Positions 21,759 through 31,854 of a stretch of DNA of 64,000 bases are shown piece by piece. The notes beneath the pieces were generated by a model. The model was given only the letters and a program-made list of their open reading frames with translations. It was not told the DNA's origin and did not search any database. Origin of the DNA: Kosakonia sp. BYX6 (GTDB lineage: Bacteria > Pseudomonadota > Gammaproteobacteria > Enterobacterales > Enterobacteriaceae); the NCBI RefSeq assembly GCF_038449125.1, contig NZ_CP151800.1:158406-222405 (forward strand), in the 5' to 3' direction. The position numbers were made by a program, and so were the translations under genes. Every line of letters begins with the position of its first letter. Position 1 is the first letter of the stretch.

Positions 21759-22793
21759 ATGATGAATAGCCCTGGGAAACTTAGCGTTATCATTCCGCTC
21801 TACAACGCGGGTGATGAATTTATACCTTGCATGGAATCGTTGTTATCGCAAACCTGGACTGCACTTGAAATCATCATCGTCAATGACGGTTCAACCGATC
21901 ATTCTGCTGAATTAGCAGAGGGTTACGCAAAGAAGTATCCGCACATTCAGCTTATTCATCAGTGTAACGCTGGCGCTTCTGTCGCACGTAACCGTGGGCT
22001 GGAATATGCAACGGGTGAATATGTTGCCTTTGTGGATGCCGATGACATCGTCTACCCGCAAATGTATGAAAAGCTGATGAAAATGGTGCTGGAAGATAAT
22101 TTGGATGTCGCGCAATGTAATTCGGATTGGTGCGATCGCCAGACAGGAAGCACCTGGCAGTCGATTCCGACCGATCGCGTGCGTTCCACCGGGGTGCTCA
22201 GCGGGCCAGATTGGCTGCGTAAGGCGCTGGCGTGCCGTCGCTGGACGCATGTCGTGTGGATGGGTGTTTATCGTCACGACGTCATTAAACAAAATAACAT
22301 TTCTTTTATTCCGGGTTTACATCACCAGGATATTATTTGGTCGACCGAATTTATGTATAACGCCAAACGTGTGCGATATACCGAACAATCGTTATATAAA
22401 TATTTCCTTCACGATTGTTCTGTTAGCCGTTTAAAACGTAGTGGGCAGAAAAATCTGGCTTATCAACGCCATTACATGAAAATTACCCGCCTACTTGAAA
22501 AATTAAATCGCGATTATTCCGATCGCATAACGATATATCCCGAGTTTCATCAGCAGATTACTTATGAAGCATTGCGCGTATGTCATTCGGTACGCAAAGA
22601 ACCCGATGAGGAAATTCGCAGACGTATGATTGCGGAGATTTATACCTCAGGCATGTTCAAAAGAATGATCACGAATGTGCGCAGCGTAAAACTCGCTTAC
22701 CAGACCTTACTGTGGTCCGCGCGTCTCTACAAATGGCGGGACAAAACCGTGTCGCATCATCGTCTTGCCCGCAAGGCGCTGAAAATCTACTAA
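21759..22793 (+). CDS. waaH: LPS HepIII glucuronosyltransferase, GT2 family
   Basis: GT2 (GT-A) transferase matching E. coli WaaH (YibD), which adds glucuronic acid to the branch heptose HepIII under phosphate limitation. LSVIIPLYNAG is the GT2 start, VDADDIVYPQMYE carries the DxD motif near residue 95, and HHQDIIWSTEFM is the acceptor region. It has 344 residues. It converges with yibQ, with 7 bases between stops. It works on the core whose HepIII is added by WaaQ. Confidence 0.93.
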   Translation: MMNSPGKLSVIIPLYNAGDEFIPCMESLLSQTWTALEIIIVNDGSTDHSAELAEGYAKKYPHIQLIHQCNAGASVARNRGLEYATGEYVAFVDADDIVYPQMYEKLMKMVLEDNLDVAQCNSDWCDRQTGSTWQSIPTDRVRSTGVLSGPDWLRKALACRRWTHVVWMGVYRHDVIKQNNISFIPGLHHQDIIWSTEFMYNAKRVRYTEQSLYKYFLHDCSVSRLKRSGQKNLAYQRHYMKITRLLEKLNRDYSDRITIYPEFHQQITYEALRVCHSVRKEPDEEIRRRMIAEIYTSGMFKRMITNVRSVKLAYQTLLWSARLYKWRDKTVSHHRLARKALKIY

Positions 22794-22800
22794 GTTCAGC

Positions 22801-23727
22801 CTACTTCCGGCCCCAGCCTTGCCACTGGTGCTGGAAGTATTGCACCAACATGCTCTCGCTGACACTTTCACCTACCACGCTAAAGAAGCGGCTGGCATAA
22901 ACCGGCTCAGGCCTCTGCTTCGCTTTACACACTTTCACTCCATGGAACGGGTTACGCGGCGGTTGTGGCGGCTGCGGCTGATTTGGTGTCGACATATCGA
23001 CTTGCGGTTCATTGAGCAGGTCGCTCGGGCGAACCAGGGTAATGTCTTCAGGCAAGCTCGCCAGCTCTTGCTGCAATACGCGAACAGTTGACGGGTGCGG
23101 ATGGCCAATGGCGATCGCGGAGCCGTTGCGGCGCGCCAGCGCGACAGCGCGATTGAACTGGCGGCGGATATCGCCTTCGTTTTGCGTATCGTCGAGGAAC
23201 ACTTTGCGTTTAATCACTTTCACACCGGTTCCTGATGACGCGCGCATCGCCTGGCTGTTGCCGATGGTCATACTGTCGAGAAAATAGAGATTGTAACGCT
23301 CCAGCGCTTGCATCACTTTCTGCATGCCGAACAGGCTGGAGGTCATGGCGCTACCCATATGGTTATTCAGCCCCACAGCGTACGGCACCTTACTGACGGC
23401 ATCGCTAATAATGCGTTCGATTTCCGCGCTGCTCATCTCCGGGCGCAGGGTGTCTTTTTCCAACGGTTGTTTACTGAGGGGGGCCATCGGTAAATGGATC
23501 AGTACTTCGTGGCCGCTATTATGGGCTTTGGTCGCCATTTCATGGGCATGCGTTGCGTTGGGCAAAACCGCGACGGAGACCGCTTTCGGCATTGCCAGCA
23601 CCTGGTTTTCCGCTTGTGGGCGGTAGCCAAAATCGTCGATAACGATGGCCAGTTTTCCGGCGAAAACCGGCGAGGAGAACGCCAGCGCGCTGGCAAGAGT
23701 AAGAACGATACGGCGAAATTGAAGCAA
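22801..23727 (-). CDS. yibQ: Divergent polysaccharide deacetylase family protein YibQ
   Basis: Exported protein with an NodB-like (divergent polysaccharide deacetylase, DUF610) domain; enzyme activity is not established. A signal peptide (FRRIVLTLASALAFSSPVFA) precedes KLAIVIDDFGYRPQAENQVL with the Asp-Asp pair; LIHLPMAPLSKQ and GHPHPSTVRVL supply further conserved residues. The C-terminal tail is Pro-rich, then ends in FQHQWQGWGRK. The TTG at 23727 is chosen: GGAAG lies upstream, it matches the E. coli start, and it avoids overlap with envC. It gives 308 residues. It is last in gpmI-envC-yibQ. Confidence 0.9.
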   Translation of the reverse strand: MLQFRRIVLTLASALAFSSPVFAGKLAIVIDDFGYRPQAENQVLAMPKAVSVAVLPNATHAHEMATKAHNSGHEVLIHLPMAPLSKQPLEKDTLRPEMSSAEIERIISDAVSKVPYAVGLNNHMGSAMTSSLFGMQKVMQALERYNLYFLDSMTIGNSQAMRASSGTGVKVIKRKVFLDDTQNEGDIRRQFNRAVALARRNGSAIAIGHPHPSTVRVLQQELASLPEDITLVRPSDLLNEPQVDMSTPNQPQPPQPPRNPFHGVKVCKAKQRPEPVYASRFFSVVGESVSESMLVQYFQHQWQGWGRK

Positions 23728-23729
23728 AC

Positions 23730-24995
23730 CTATCTTCCCAACCACGGTTGTGGATTGACCGCCTGACCCTGACGGCGAATTTCGAAATAGAGTGAAGGTC
23801 GGCCCTGACCGCCACTGCTCCCAACGAGAGCTATCGGCTGACCCGCGCGCACCTGCGTGCCGACGCTCACCAGGGCACTTTGGTTATAGCCATAGAGGCT
23901 CATATCGCCTTTGCCGTGTTCAACCACCACCACCAGGCCATAGCCTTGCAGCCAGTCGGCCAGGATCACGCGCCCATCGGAAATGGCTTTAACTTCGCTG
24001 CCTTCAGACGCACCGATAACAATCCCTTTCCAACGTAGCTCACCCTGCAACTGTTCGCCATAGCGATGCAGTAATGGGCCGCGAACCGGCCAAATCGCCT
24101 GGCCGGATGGCGAACCTAATCCGCCGGTACGGGACATCAGCGAACGTTCGCTTTCGGTGGGTTTGTACGTGGTGCCTTTGCGGCTGGCTTCTTTCTGACG
24201 ATCGCGCACCGCCTGTGCTTCACGCGCTTCGCGCTCGGCACGGGCTTTGGCGGCGGCCTCCGCACGGGCAAGGCGGTCGCGCAAACGCGATTCGTTGGCG
24301 CGCATTTCGCTCAGTTGCTGCTGCCCTTCCTGAATGGAGGACTCCAGCCCTGCGAGGGTTTTTTGCCGCTCGCTGCGAGCTTGCTCCAGCTTCGCCTGCT
24401 GCGCTTTTTGCTCATACAGCAGCGTTTGTTGCTGGCTCTGTTTCTCTTCCAGCTCGCTTTTCTGCGTGGCAACTTCTTCGCGCGTTTGTTTCAACTGGGC
24501 GATAGTTTCCTGCCGCGCCTGGTTGAGATAACCGAAATAGGCTTGTAAACGTTGGCCGCGCTGGCTCTCTTCACCGCTCAAAATCAGTTGAATACCCGTG
24601 TGTTCGCCCTGGCGAAATGCGGCATCAAGCTGCGCCGCAAGATTGTGCTCCTGCGTCGCGCGCTGGCGTTCCAGTTTGGCGATCGAGGCATTCATCTCGT
24701 TGATTTGTTTATCGAGCTGAGCAAGGGTGTTTTGCGTTTCGTGAAGTTGGCGAGCAGCGGCAGAAATAGCCTGTTCCTGTGCTTTCAATTGCGCGAGAAG
24801 GCTGGAGCGTTGCTGTTGTTGCTGACGTACCGCGCGCTCCTTGGCGGCGATATCGGCCTGAATAGATTTAAGCTGGTCGCGGTCATCCGCGTGGGCGGGA
24901 ACAGCGCACAGCAATGCGCCAGCGCTGAGTGCGCTGGCGCAAAGCAGAGGTCGAATCCCGACCCATGTAATTGAAAAAATCGCCTTTCCCCTCAT
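23730..24995 (-). CDS. envC: Murein hydrolase activator EnvC
   Basis: Periplasmic factor that, through FtsEX, activates the amidases AmiA and AmiB during cell separation. It has a signal peptide (cleavage after PAHA), a long Gln/Glu/Arg-rich coiled coil from about residue 40 to 280, and a C-terminal LytM (M23) domain that is degenerate and lacks the usual HxH metal ligands (VVVEHGKGDMSLYGY, RPSLYFEIRRQG). The 421-residue length is that of E. coli. It lies 9 bases downstream of gpmI. Confidence 0.96.
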   Translation of the reverse strand: MRGKAIFSITWVGIRPLLCASALSAGALLCAVPAHADDRDQLKSIQADIAAKERAVRQQQQQRSSLLAQLKAQEQAISAAARQLHETQNTLAQLDKQINEMNASIAKLERQRATQEHNLAAQLDAAFRQGEHTGIQLILSGEESQRGQRLQAYFGYLNQARQETIAQLKQTREEVATQKSELEEKQSQQQTLLYEQKAQQAKLEQARSERQKTLAGLESSIQEGQQQLSEMRANESRLRDRLARAEAAAKARAEREAREAQAVRDRQKEASRKGTTYKPTESERSLMSRTGGLGSPSGQAIWPVRGPLLHRYGEQLQGELRWKGIVIGASEGSEVKAISDGRVILADWLQGYGLVVVVEHGKGDMSLYGYNQSALVSVGTQVRAGQPIALVGSSGGQGRPSLYFEIRRQGQAVNPQPWLGR

Positions 24996-25004
24996 GGGGA
25001 GCGA

Positions 25005-26549
25005 TTATTCCACGATGAACAGCGGCTTACCAGTCATCTCTTGCGGGATTTCCATGCCCATCAGCGTCAGCATGGTTGGCGCGATGTCGGAAAGTTTACC
25101 GCCTGCGACGGCTTTCACGGCTTTATCACCGACGTAGATCAGCGGTACCGGCAGGTTGGTGTGCGCGGTATGCGCCTGGCCGGTTGACGGGTCGCGCATT
25201 TGTTCGGCGTTACCGTGGTCGGCGGTGATCAGCAACTGACCGCCAACGGATTCCACGGCTTTCGTCACTTCTGCAACGCAGCTGTCCAGCGCTTCAACGG
25301 CCGCTACGGCTGCGTCAAACACACCGGTGTGACCCACCATATCGCCATTCGGGTAGTTACAGATGATGGTGTCGTATTTGCCGCTGGTGATTGCGCCGAC
25401 CAGTTTTTCGGTCAGCTCGGCGGAGCTCATTTCCGGCTGCAAATCGTAGGTGGCAACCTTCGGCGAGTTGATCAGAATACGATCTTCGCCCGGGAACGGC
25501 TCTTCAACACCGCCGTTAAAGAAGAAGGTGACGTGGGCATATTTTTCCGTTTCGGAAATACGCAACTGCGTTTTGTTCTTCTTCGCCATCCACTCGCCCA
25601 GCGTGTTCGCCAGTGAAGCTGGTGGGTAGGCAACCGGGGTTTTGATATCGGCGGCATATTCGGTAAGCATGACGAAATCAAGCTTAACCACTTTCTTACG
25701 TGCGAAGCCGTCGAAATCCGCGTTAACGAACGCGCGAGTGATTTCGCGGGCGCGGTCGGCGCGGAAGTTCATGAAAATCAGCGCATCGCCATCTTCCATT
25801 GCTGCATCGGCCTGGCCCGCAGCGCGAATCACGGTCGCTTTAACAAACTCATCGTTTTCATCACGCGCGTAAGCCGCTTGCAGACCGGCAACCGCGCTAT
25901 CGAAAGTGAACTCGCCTTTGGCCTGGGTCATCAGGTCATAAGCTTGTTCAACGCGATCCCAGCGGTTATCGCGGTCCATTGCGAAGTAACGACCAATAAT
26001 GGTCGCAACGCGGCCTTTACCCAACGCGGCAAATTTCTCTTCGAATTTTTTCAGTGAAGATTCTGCACTACGCGGCGGCGTATCGCGGCCATCAAGGAAA
26101 GCATGCAGATAGATTTTGTCCGCGCCACGTTCGGCGGCCAGTTCAACCATCGCCATAATATGGTCTTCATGGCTGTGCACGCCGCCTGCGGAGAGCAGAC
26201 CCATAATGTGCACGGCTTTGCCGCCAGCCACGGCTTTATCAACCGCGCCACCGAGGACTGGGTTGGTAAAGAAGGTGCGTTCTTTGATTTCGACATCCAG
26301 GCGAGTCAGATCCTGGTAAACGATACGGCCAGCGCCAAGGTTGACGTGCCCAACTTCGGAGTTGCCCATTTGGCGATCCGGCAGACCCACTTCGAGGCCG
26401 GAGGCATCAATCAGGGTATGCGGACGGTTTGCCCACAGCTGGTCCATTACCGGGGTCTTTGCGTTGAAAATAGCGTTATCCTGCTGGTCTTCACGGTAGC
26501 CGTAGCCATCCAGAATCACCAGTACCATAGGTTTTTTAGAAACCGACAT
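25005..26549 (-). CDS. gpmI: 2,3-bisphosphoglycerate-independent phosphoglycerate mutase
   Basis: Glycolytic interconversion of 3- and 2-phosphoglycerate with two Mn ions. The phosphoserine region is [15 protein letters not shown] near residue 62, and metal ligands include DGYGYR (N-terminus), HSHEDHI and ADHGNAE. It has 514 residues, as in E. coli. It heads gpmI-envC-yibQ and diverges from yibN. Confidence 0.97.
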   Translation of the reverse strand: MSVSKKPMVLVILDGYGYREDQQDNAIFNAKTPVMDQLWANRPHTLIDASGLEVGLPDRQMGNSEVGHVNLGAGRIVYQDLTRLDVEIKERTFFTNPVLGGAVDKAVAGGKAVHIMGLLSAGGVHSHEDHIMAMVELAAERGADKIYLHAFLDGRDTPPRSAESSLKKFEEKFAALGKGRVATIIGRYFAMDRDNRWDRVEQAYDLMTQAKGEFTFDSAVAGLQAAYARDENDEFVKATVIRAAGQADAAMEDGDALIFMNFRADRAREITRAFVNADFDGFARKKVVKLDFVMLTEYAADIKTPVAYPPASLANTLGEWMAKKNKTQLRISETEKYAHVTFFFNGGVEEPFPGEDRILINSPKVATYDLQPEMSSAELTEKLVGAITSGKYDTIICNYPNGDMVGHTGVFDAAVAAVEALDSCVAEVTKAVESVGGQLLITADHGNAEQMRDPSTGQAHTAHTNLPVPLIYVGDKAVKAVAGGKLSDIAPTMLTLMGMEIPQEMTGKPLFIVE

Positions 26550-26795
26550 TGCGACAACCTCTGCTCTGAAGACAAAAAAATTTTGCGTAATTTTACTACA
26601 GCTGAATCGATAAAATAGCCGCAGAAGATCAAAGAAAGCGGTCGGGCAGGGGGCTGATTTCCCCGCGTTTGTTTATTTTTTTCGTAACACTCCGCAGAAA
26701 ATGCATTCCATCGCGCTCGCTGGCTGTATTTGCCACCCTGCGCAGGTATACTCCTTGCTGGTTTTTAATCACTCAGTCGGGAGTTATTACCCCAG

Positions 26796-27227
26796 ATGCA
26801 AGAAATTATGCAATTTATTGGACGCAACCCGATCCTCTGTATCGGCTGGATTGCGTTGTTCGGCGCAGTATTATTCACCACTTTCAAAGGCATTGCGTCG
26901 AAAGTGAAAGTGATTTCCCGGGGCGAAGCCACACGCCTCATCAATAAAGAAGATGCGGTGGTTGTGGACTTACGTCAGCGTGATGATTTCCGTAAAGGTC
27001 ACATCGCAGGCGCGTTGAATTTGCTGCCTAACGAAATCAAAGCCAATAATGTAGGTGAGCTTGAGAAACACAAAAGCGCACCCATTATCGTTGTTGATGG
27101 TACTGGCATGCAGGCGCAGACCCCGGCAAATGAGCTGGTAAAAGCCGGTTACGAGAAAGTCTTTGTGTTGAAAGATGGCATCTCTGGCTGGATCGGCGAG
27201 AATCTGCCATTAGTTCGCGGCAAATAA
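26796..27227 (+). CDS. yibN: Membrane-anchored rhodanese-like protein YibN
   Basis: One N-terminal membrane helix (about residues 10-30, [16 protein letters not shown]) followed by a cytoplasmic rhodanese-like domain ([23 protein letters not shown], then [10 protein letters not shown]). At the usual active-site loop it reads [12 protein letters not shown]. There is no Cys in the domain, the only one being in the membrane helix, so classical sulfurtransferase activity looks unlikely. It has 143 residues. TATACT at 26747-26752 may be its -10. It leads yibN-grxC-secB-gpsA-cysE. Confidence 0.92.
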   Translation: MQEIMQFIGRNPILCIGWIALFGAVLFTTFKGIASKVKVISRGEATRLINKEDAVVVDLRQRDDFRKGHIAGALNLLPNEIKANNVGELEKHKSAPIIVVDGTGMQAQTPANELVKAGYEKVFVLKDGISGWIGENLPLVRGK

Positions 27228-27273
27228 TTTACCCGGTGGGCTGCGGCCCACGGGGGAAATCGGGAGAAAAGTA

Positions 27274-27525
27274 ATGGCCAATATTGAGATCTACACTAAA
27301 GCAACCTGCCCTTTTTGCCACCGCGCGAAAGCGCTGCTGAGCAGCAAAGGTGTCGCTTTTGCTGAGTTGCCGATTGATGGCGACATGGTAAAACGTGAAG
27401 AGATGATTCAACGTAGTGGCCGTACGACGGTTCCGCAGATTTTTATTGATGCACAGCACATTGGCGGCTGTGACGATTTATATGCGCTGGATGCGCGTGG
27501 CGGATTGGATCCGCTGTTACGTTAA
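27274..27525 (+). CDS. grxC: Glutaredoxin 3
   Basis: An 83-residue thioredoxin-fold protein with the dithiol motif CPFC at residues 12-15. TVPQIFIDAQHIGGCDD holds the cis-Pro and glutathione-binding stretch. It reduces disulfides and mixed disulfides with glutathione in the cytoplasm. GGGAGAAAAG lies before the ATG. It lies between yibN and secB, as in E. coli. Confidence 0.97.
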   Translation: MANIEIYTKATCPFCHRAKALLSSKGVAFAELPIDGDMVKREEMIQRSGRTTVPQIFIDAQHIGGCDDLYALDARGGLDPLLR

Positions 27526-27564
27526 TGCTTTTAGAGCACTACAACACTTAAGGGTTATTCACTC

Positions 27565-28032
27565 ATGTCTGAACAAAACAACACCGAAATGACTTTCCAG
27601 ATTCAGCGTATCTATACGAAAGATATCTCTTTCGAAGCGCCGAATGCGCCACACATCTTCCAGAAAGAGTGGCAGCCGGAAGTGAAGCTGGACCTCGACA
27701 CTGCCTCCACCCAGCTGGCAGATGGCGTTTATGAAGTGGTTCTGCGCGTTACAGTAACCGCATCTCTGGGTGAAGAAACCGGCTTCCTGTGTGAAGTTCA
27801 GCAGGGTGGTATCTTCTCAATCGACGGTATCGAAGGAACGCAGATGGCGCACTGCCTGGGTGCATACTGCCCGAACATTCTGTTCCCGTATGCCCGTGAG
27901 TGCATCACCAGCCTCGTTTCCCGCGGTACATTCCCGCAACTGAACCTTGCGCCGGTCAATTTTGATGCGCTGTTCATGAACTACCTGCAACAGCAGACTG
28001 GCGAAGGTGCCGAAGAACATCAGGATGCCTGA
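27565..28032 (+). CDS. secB: Protein-export chaperone SecB
   Basis: Homotetrameric chaperone that holds presecretory proteins unfolded and hands them to SecA. The protein is 155 residues, acidic, with the conserved core [20 protein letters not shown] at the N-terminus and [13 protein letters not shown] in the C-terminal half. It overlaps gpsA by one base (TGATG), as in E. coli, pointing to translational coupling. Confidence 0.98.
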   Translation: MSEQNNTEMTFQIQRIYTKDISFEAPNAPHIFQKEWQPEVKLDLDTASTQLADGVYEVVLRVTVTASLGEETGFLCEVQQGGIFSIDGIEGTQMAHCLGAYCPNILFPYARECITSLVSRGTFPQLNLAPVNFDALFMNYLQQQTGEGAEEHQDA

Positions 28033-29042
28033 TGAACGCACTTAATGCTGCAATGACTGTGATCGGTGCCGGCTCTTACGGCACCGCTCTTGCCATCACA
28101 CTGGCAAGAAATGGCCACCCGGTTGTGCTGTGGGGCCATGACCCAAAACATATCGCGACCCTGCAACACGATCGTTGCAACGTGGCGTTTCTTCCCGATG
28201 TGCCTTTCCCCGACACGCTCCAGTTGGAAAGCGATCTCGCACGTGCGCTGGCCGCCAGCCGTAACATTCTGGTCGTTGTGCCAAGCCATGTTTTTGGCAC
28301 TGTGCTGTCGCAAATCAAACCGCTGATGCGCGACGATGCGCGTATCGTCTGGGCGACGAAAGGGCTGGAAGCGGAAACCGGGCGTCTGTTACAAGACGTC
28401 GCGCGTGACATCTTAGGTTCGGCGATCCCGCTGGCGGTGATTTCCGGACCCACCTTTGCCAAAGAGCTGGCGGCAGGTATGCCGACGGCGATCTCTCTGG
28501 CTTCTACCGATCCGCAATTTGCGGAAGATCTTCAGCAGCTGCTTCACTGTGGCAAAAGTTTCCGCGTTTACAGCAACCCTGATTTCATTGGCGTGCAGCT
28601 TGGCGGCGCGGTGAAAAACGTGATTGCCATTGGTGCGGGCATCTCCGATGGCATCGGTTTTGGCGCGAATGCCCGCACGGCATTAATCACCCGCGGCCTG
28701 ACCGAAATGTCGCGCCTTGGCGCGGCGCTGGGCGCCGATCCGGCCACCTTTATGGGCATGGCTGGCCTGGGCGATCTGGTGCTGACCTGTACCGACAATC
28801 AGTCGCGTAACCGTCGTTTCGGCATGATGCTTGGCCAGGGCATGGACGTGCAAGGCGCACAGGACCAGATTGGTCAGGTGGTCGAAGGTTACCGCAATAC
28901 CAAGGAAGTGCGCGCTTTGGCGCACCGGTTTGGCGTCGAAATGCCAATAACCGAGGAAATTTATCAGGTATTGTATTGCGGAAAAAATGCGCGCGAGGCA
29001 GCATTGACCCTGTTGGGCCGTGCTCGCAAGGAAGAGAAGTAA
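28032..29042 (+). CDS. gpsA: Glycerol-3-phosphate dehydrogenase [NAD(P)+]
   Basis: Reduces dihydroxyacetone phosphate to sn-glycerol-3-phosphate for phospholipid synthesis. The dinucleotide-binding [14 protein letters not shown] is at the N-terminus, [18 protein letters not shown] and [21 protein letters not shown] hold the catalytic Lys residues, and NTKEVR contacts NADP. It has 336 residues. The ATG at 28032 overlaps the secB stop. cysE follows 84 bases downstream. Confidence 0.97.
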   Translation: MNALNAAMTVIGAGSYGTALAITLARNGHPVVLWGHDPKHIATLQHDRCNVAFLPDVPFPDTLQLESDLARALAASRNILVVVPSHVFGTVLSQIKPLMRDDARIVWATKGLEAETGRLLQDVARDILGSAIPLAVISGPTFAKELAAGMPTAISLASTDPQFAEDLQQLLHCGKSFRVYSNPDFIGVQLGGAVKNVIAIGAGISDGIGFGANARTALITRGLTEMSRLGAALGADPATFMGMAGLGDLVLTCTDNQSRNRRFGMMLGQGMDVQGAQDQIGQVVEGYRNTKEVRALAHRFGVEMPITEEIYQVLYCGKNAREAALTLLGRARKEEK

Positions 29043-29126
29043 TCGGTTAATCGCAGGGACTCTGCAAAACATCACGTTAAGGCAGGCAAAGACCGGCCTG
29101 TCATATTATCTCGTCTGGAGTAAGCA

Positions 29127-29948
29127 ATGCCGTGTGAAGAACTGGATCTGGTCTGGAACAATATCAAAGCCGAAGCCCGCGCGCTGGCGGACTGTGAACC
29201 CATGCTGGCCAGTTTTTACCACGCAACCTTACTCAAGCATGAAAACCTGGGCAGCGCGCTGAGCTATATGCTGGCGAACAAACTGGCTTCGCCGATTATG
29301 CCTGCCATCGCGATTCGCGAAGTGGTGGAAGAAGCCTACGCTGCCGACCCGGAAATGATCGCGTCTGCCGCCTGTGATATCCAGGCCGTGCGCACGCGCG
29401 ATCCGGCAGTGGATAAATACTCCACGCCGCTGCTCTATTTAAAAGGTTTCCATGCCTTGCAGGCTTACCGCATCGGCCACTGGCTGTGGAATCAGGGCCG
29501 CCAGGCGCTGGCGATTTTCCTGCAAAACCAGGTGTCGGTCAGCTTCCAGGTGGATATTCACCCGGCGGCGAAAATTGGCCGTGGCATTATGCTCGACCAT
29601 GCGACCGGTATTGTGGTGGGGGAAACCGCCGTTATCGAAGATGACGTGTCAATTTTGCAGTCGGTCACCCTCGGCGGGACCGGCAAAACCAGCGGCGATC
29701 GCCACCCGAAAATCCGCGAAGGCGTGATGATTGGCGCCGGTGCGAAGATCCTCGGTAATATCGAAGTAGGTCGCGGCGCGAAAATTGGTGCGGGTTCCGT
29801 GGTGTTACAACCGGTACCGCCGCACACCACCGCCGCAGGCGTTCCGGCGCGTATTGTTGGAAAACCGGAGAGCGATAAGCCGTCGATGGATATGGATCAG
29901 CATTTCAACGGGATCAACCACGGTTTCGAATACGGAGATGGCATTTAA
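29127..29948 (+). CDS. cysE: Serine O-acetyltransferase
   Basis: First step of cysteine synthesis: acetyl-CoA plus L-serine to O-acetylserine, feedback-inhibited by cysteine and able to bind CysK through its C-terminal tail. The N-terminal half is helical; from about residue 140 a left-handed beta-helix of hexapeptide repeats follows (IHPAAKIGRGIMLDHATGI, VTLGGTGK). The C-terminus ends in Ile (EYGDGI), which is required for CysK docking. It has 273 residues, full length. Confidence 0.97.
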   Translation: MPCEELDLVWNNIKAEARALADCEPMLASFYHATLLKHENLGSALSYMLANKLASPIMPAIAIREVVEEAYAADPEMIASAACDIQAVRTRDPAVDKYSTPLLYLKGFHALQAYRIGHWLWNQGRQALAIFLQNQVSVSFQVDIHPAAKIGRGIMLDHATGIVVGETAVIEDDVSILQSVTLGGTGKTSGDRHPKIREGVMIGAGAKILGNIEVGRGAKIGAGSVVLQPVPPHTTAAGVPARIVGKPESDKPSMDMDQHFNGINHGFEYGDGI

Positions 29949-30051
29949 TTTTCTGGCAGGACAGTGCTCAAAATCCTCACGTACTGCGTGTACGCTCCGG
30001 TTTTTCCGCACTGTCCGTGTTCAATCTGCCTTCGCCAATAACGCCAGAAAA
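29949..30051. repeat. Nested inverted-repeat element between cysE and trmL
   Basis: Three layers of inverted repeat are readable. The outer arms are TTTTCTGGC (29949-29957) and GCCAGAAAA (30043-30051). Inside are GGACAGTGC (29959-29967) and GCACTGTCC (30008-30016), perfect over 9 bp. The centre has AAAATCC/GGTTTTT with one mismatch and CGTAC/GTACG. The inner 58 bases could fold into one long hairpin or cruciform. A further small hairpin, GTGAGT-N6-ACTCAC, lies at 30060-30077. It may act as a terminator for cysE or be a dispersed intergenic repeat. Confidence 0.7.
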
Positions 30052-30130
30052 ATTGATGCGTGAGTATTAGGACTCACGAAAATCCAAATCCAAGGCGTCG
30101 CCGCCATCCGACAATCCAACCTACACGCTG

Positions 30131-30604
30131 TCAACTACGCAGTACTGCCCCCGGATAACCTAACTGACGCCAGGCCTCATAGACCACCACGGACACCGCG
30201 TTCGACAGGTTCATGCTGCGGCTGTCTGGCATCATGGGAATGCGGATTTTCTGCTCGGGCGGCAGCGCGTCAAGAATCGTCGCTGGCAGGCCGCGGGTTT
30301 CCGGGCCAAACATCAAATAATCCCCATCCTGAAAACTCACCGCGCTGTGCGCAGGCGTGCCTTTGGTGGTGAGTGCGAAAAGGCGCTGCGGCTGCTCGGC
30401 GGCTGCAAACGCGGCGTAATCAGGGTGGCGCTGCACGGCGGTGAATTCATGGTAATCCAGCCCTGCACGGCGCAGGCGTTTATCGTCCCAGGTAAAGCCC
30501 ATCGGTTCGATGATATGCAGACGAAAGCCAGTGTTGGCGCACAGACGGATGATATTCCCGGTATTGGGTGGGATTTCAGGTTCGAATAAAACAATGTTTA
30601 GCAT
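30131..30604 (-). CDS. trmL: tRNA (cytidine/uridine-2'-O-)-methyltransferase TrmL
   Basis: SPOUT-family methyltransferase that 2'-O-methylates the wobble base 34 of tRNA-Leu isoacceptors. [21 protein letters not shown] is the family start. The C-terminal trefoil-knot residues are in FGPETRGLP and [22 protein letters not shown]. It has 157 residues. It lies downstream of lldD on the same strand, as in E. coli. Confidence 0.96.
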   Translation of the reverse strand: MLNIVLFEPEIPPNTGNIIRLCANTGFRLHIIEPMGFTWDDKRLRRAGLDYHEFTAVQRHPDYAAFAAAEQPQRLFALTTKGTPAHSAVSFQDGDYLMFGPETRGLPATILDALPPEQKIRIPMMPDSRSMNLSNAVSVVVYEAWRQLGYPGAVLRS

Positions 30605-30636
30605 GCAGCCCCCTTAATTGCGGGGGCAGAATAGCA

Positions 30637-30666
30637 CTCTCCCCAGGGCGGGGAGAGGATTTTTTG
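30637..30666. repeat. Hairpin between lldD and trmL
   Basis: CTCTCCCC AGGGC GGGGAGAG is an 8-bp perfect stem just after the lldD stop. The T run (30660-30665) is on the plus-strand side, so on the strand that is actually transcribed it is a stem without a T tract. It may stabilise the lldPRD transcript 3' end or reduce read-through into trmL. Confidence 0.55.
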
Positions 30667-31854
30667 TTACGCCGCGTCGCCGTGCGTCAACGGTGCCAGC
30701 GCGGCAGGCAATTCGCTTAACGCCTGCACCAGCGAGTCTTTACTGATTTCGCTAATGGATTTCGCACCGGTCAGCGTCATGGCCACCTTCATCTCTTTCT
30801 CAATCAGATCCAGCAAGTTCGCCACGCCCTGGCGACCGTGGGTTGCCAGCGCATACAGATAGGCACGACCCAGCAGAACAGAATCCGCGCCAAGCGCAAT
30901 CATGCGCACCACATCAAGGCCATTGCGGATCCCGCTGTCCGCCAGAATCGTAATATCGCCTTTCACCGCGTCGGCAATCGCGGGCAGCGCACGCGCTGAA
31001 GAGAGTACGCCGTCAAGCTGGCGCCCGCCGTGGTTGGAAACCACAATGCCGTCCGCGCCGAAGCGCACCGCGTCGCGGGCATCTTCCGGATCGAGGATCC
31101 CTTTGATCACCATCGGCCCATCCCAAAACTCGCGGATCCACTCCAGGTCTTTCCAGGAGATCGACGGATCGAAGTTGTTTGCCAGCCAGCCAATGTAATC
31201 TTCCAGCCCGGTCGGCTTGCCGAGATAGGTCGAGATATTGCCCAAATCATGTGGGCGCCCGTTGACGCCGACATCCCACGCCCACTGCGGATGCGTCACC
31301 GACTGCCAGTAACGGCGCAGCGCCGCATTCGGGCCGCTCATGCCGGAATGCGCATCGCGATAACGCGCGCCGGGCGTCGGCATATCCACGGTAAACACTA
31401 GCGTTGAGCACCCCGCCGCTTTCGCGCGCTCCAGCGCGTTACGCATAAAACCGCGATCGCGCAGTACATACAGCTGGAACCACATTGGGCGCTTGATCGT
31501 CGGGGCGACTTCTTCAATCGGGCAAACGGACACCGTCGACAGCGTAAACGGAATGCCTTTCGCATCCGCTGCACCGGCGGCCTGAACTTCGCCGCGTCGG
31601 GCATACATGCCGCACAACCCTACCGGCGCGAGCGCAACGGGCATCGACAATTTTTCATTGAACAGCGTGGTGTCGAGGCTCAGGTCGGACATATTTTTCA
31701 GCACCCGCTGGCGCAGTGCCACCAGCGACAAATCCTCGACGTTGCGGCGTAAGGTGTATTCGGCATACGCGCCGCCGTCCATATAGTGAAACAAAAACGG
31801 TGGCAGAATGCGTTTTGCCGCTGCGCGGTAGTCGCTGGCTGCGGAAATAATCAT
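30667..31854 (-). CDS. lldD: L-lactate dehydrogenase (quinone-linked, FMN)
   Basis: Membrane-associated flavoenzyme oxidising L-lactate to pyruvate and feeding the quinone pool. It belongs to the alpha-hydroxy-acid oxidase family: [17 protein letters not shown]-like start, [11 protein letters not shown] with the catalytic His near residue 275, and [19 protein letters not shown] for phosphate of FMN. It has 395 residues. The ATG overlaps the lldR stop (ATGA-type). It is third in lldP-lldR-lldD. Confidence 0.97.
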   Translation of the reverse strand: MIISAASDYRAAAKRILPPFLFHYMDGGAYAEYTLRRNVEDLSLVALRQRVLKNMSDLSLDTTLFNEKLSMPVALAPVGLCGMYARRGEVQAAGAADAKGIPFTLSTVSVCPIEEVAPTIKRPMWFQLYVLRDRGFMRNALERAKAAGCSTLVFTVDMPTPGARYRDAHSGMSGPNAALRRYWQSVTHPQWAWDVGVNGRPHDLGNISTYLGKPTGLEDYIGWLANNFDPSISWKDLEWIREFWDGPMVIKGILDPEDARDAVRFGADGIVVSNHGGRQLDGVLSSARALPAIADAVKGDITILADSGIRNGLDVVRMIALGADSVLLGRAYLYALATHGRQGVANLLDLIEKEMKVAMTLTGAKSISEISKDSLVQALSELPAALAPLTHGDAA

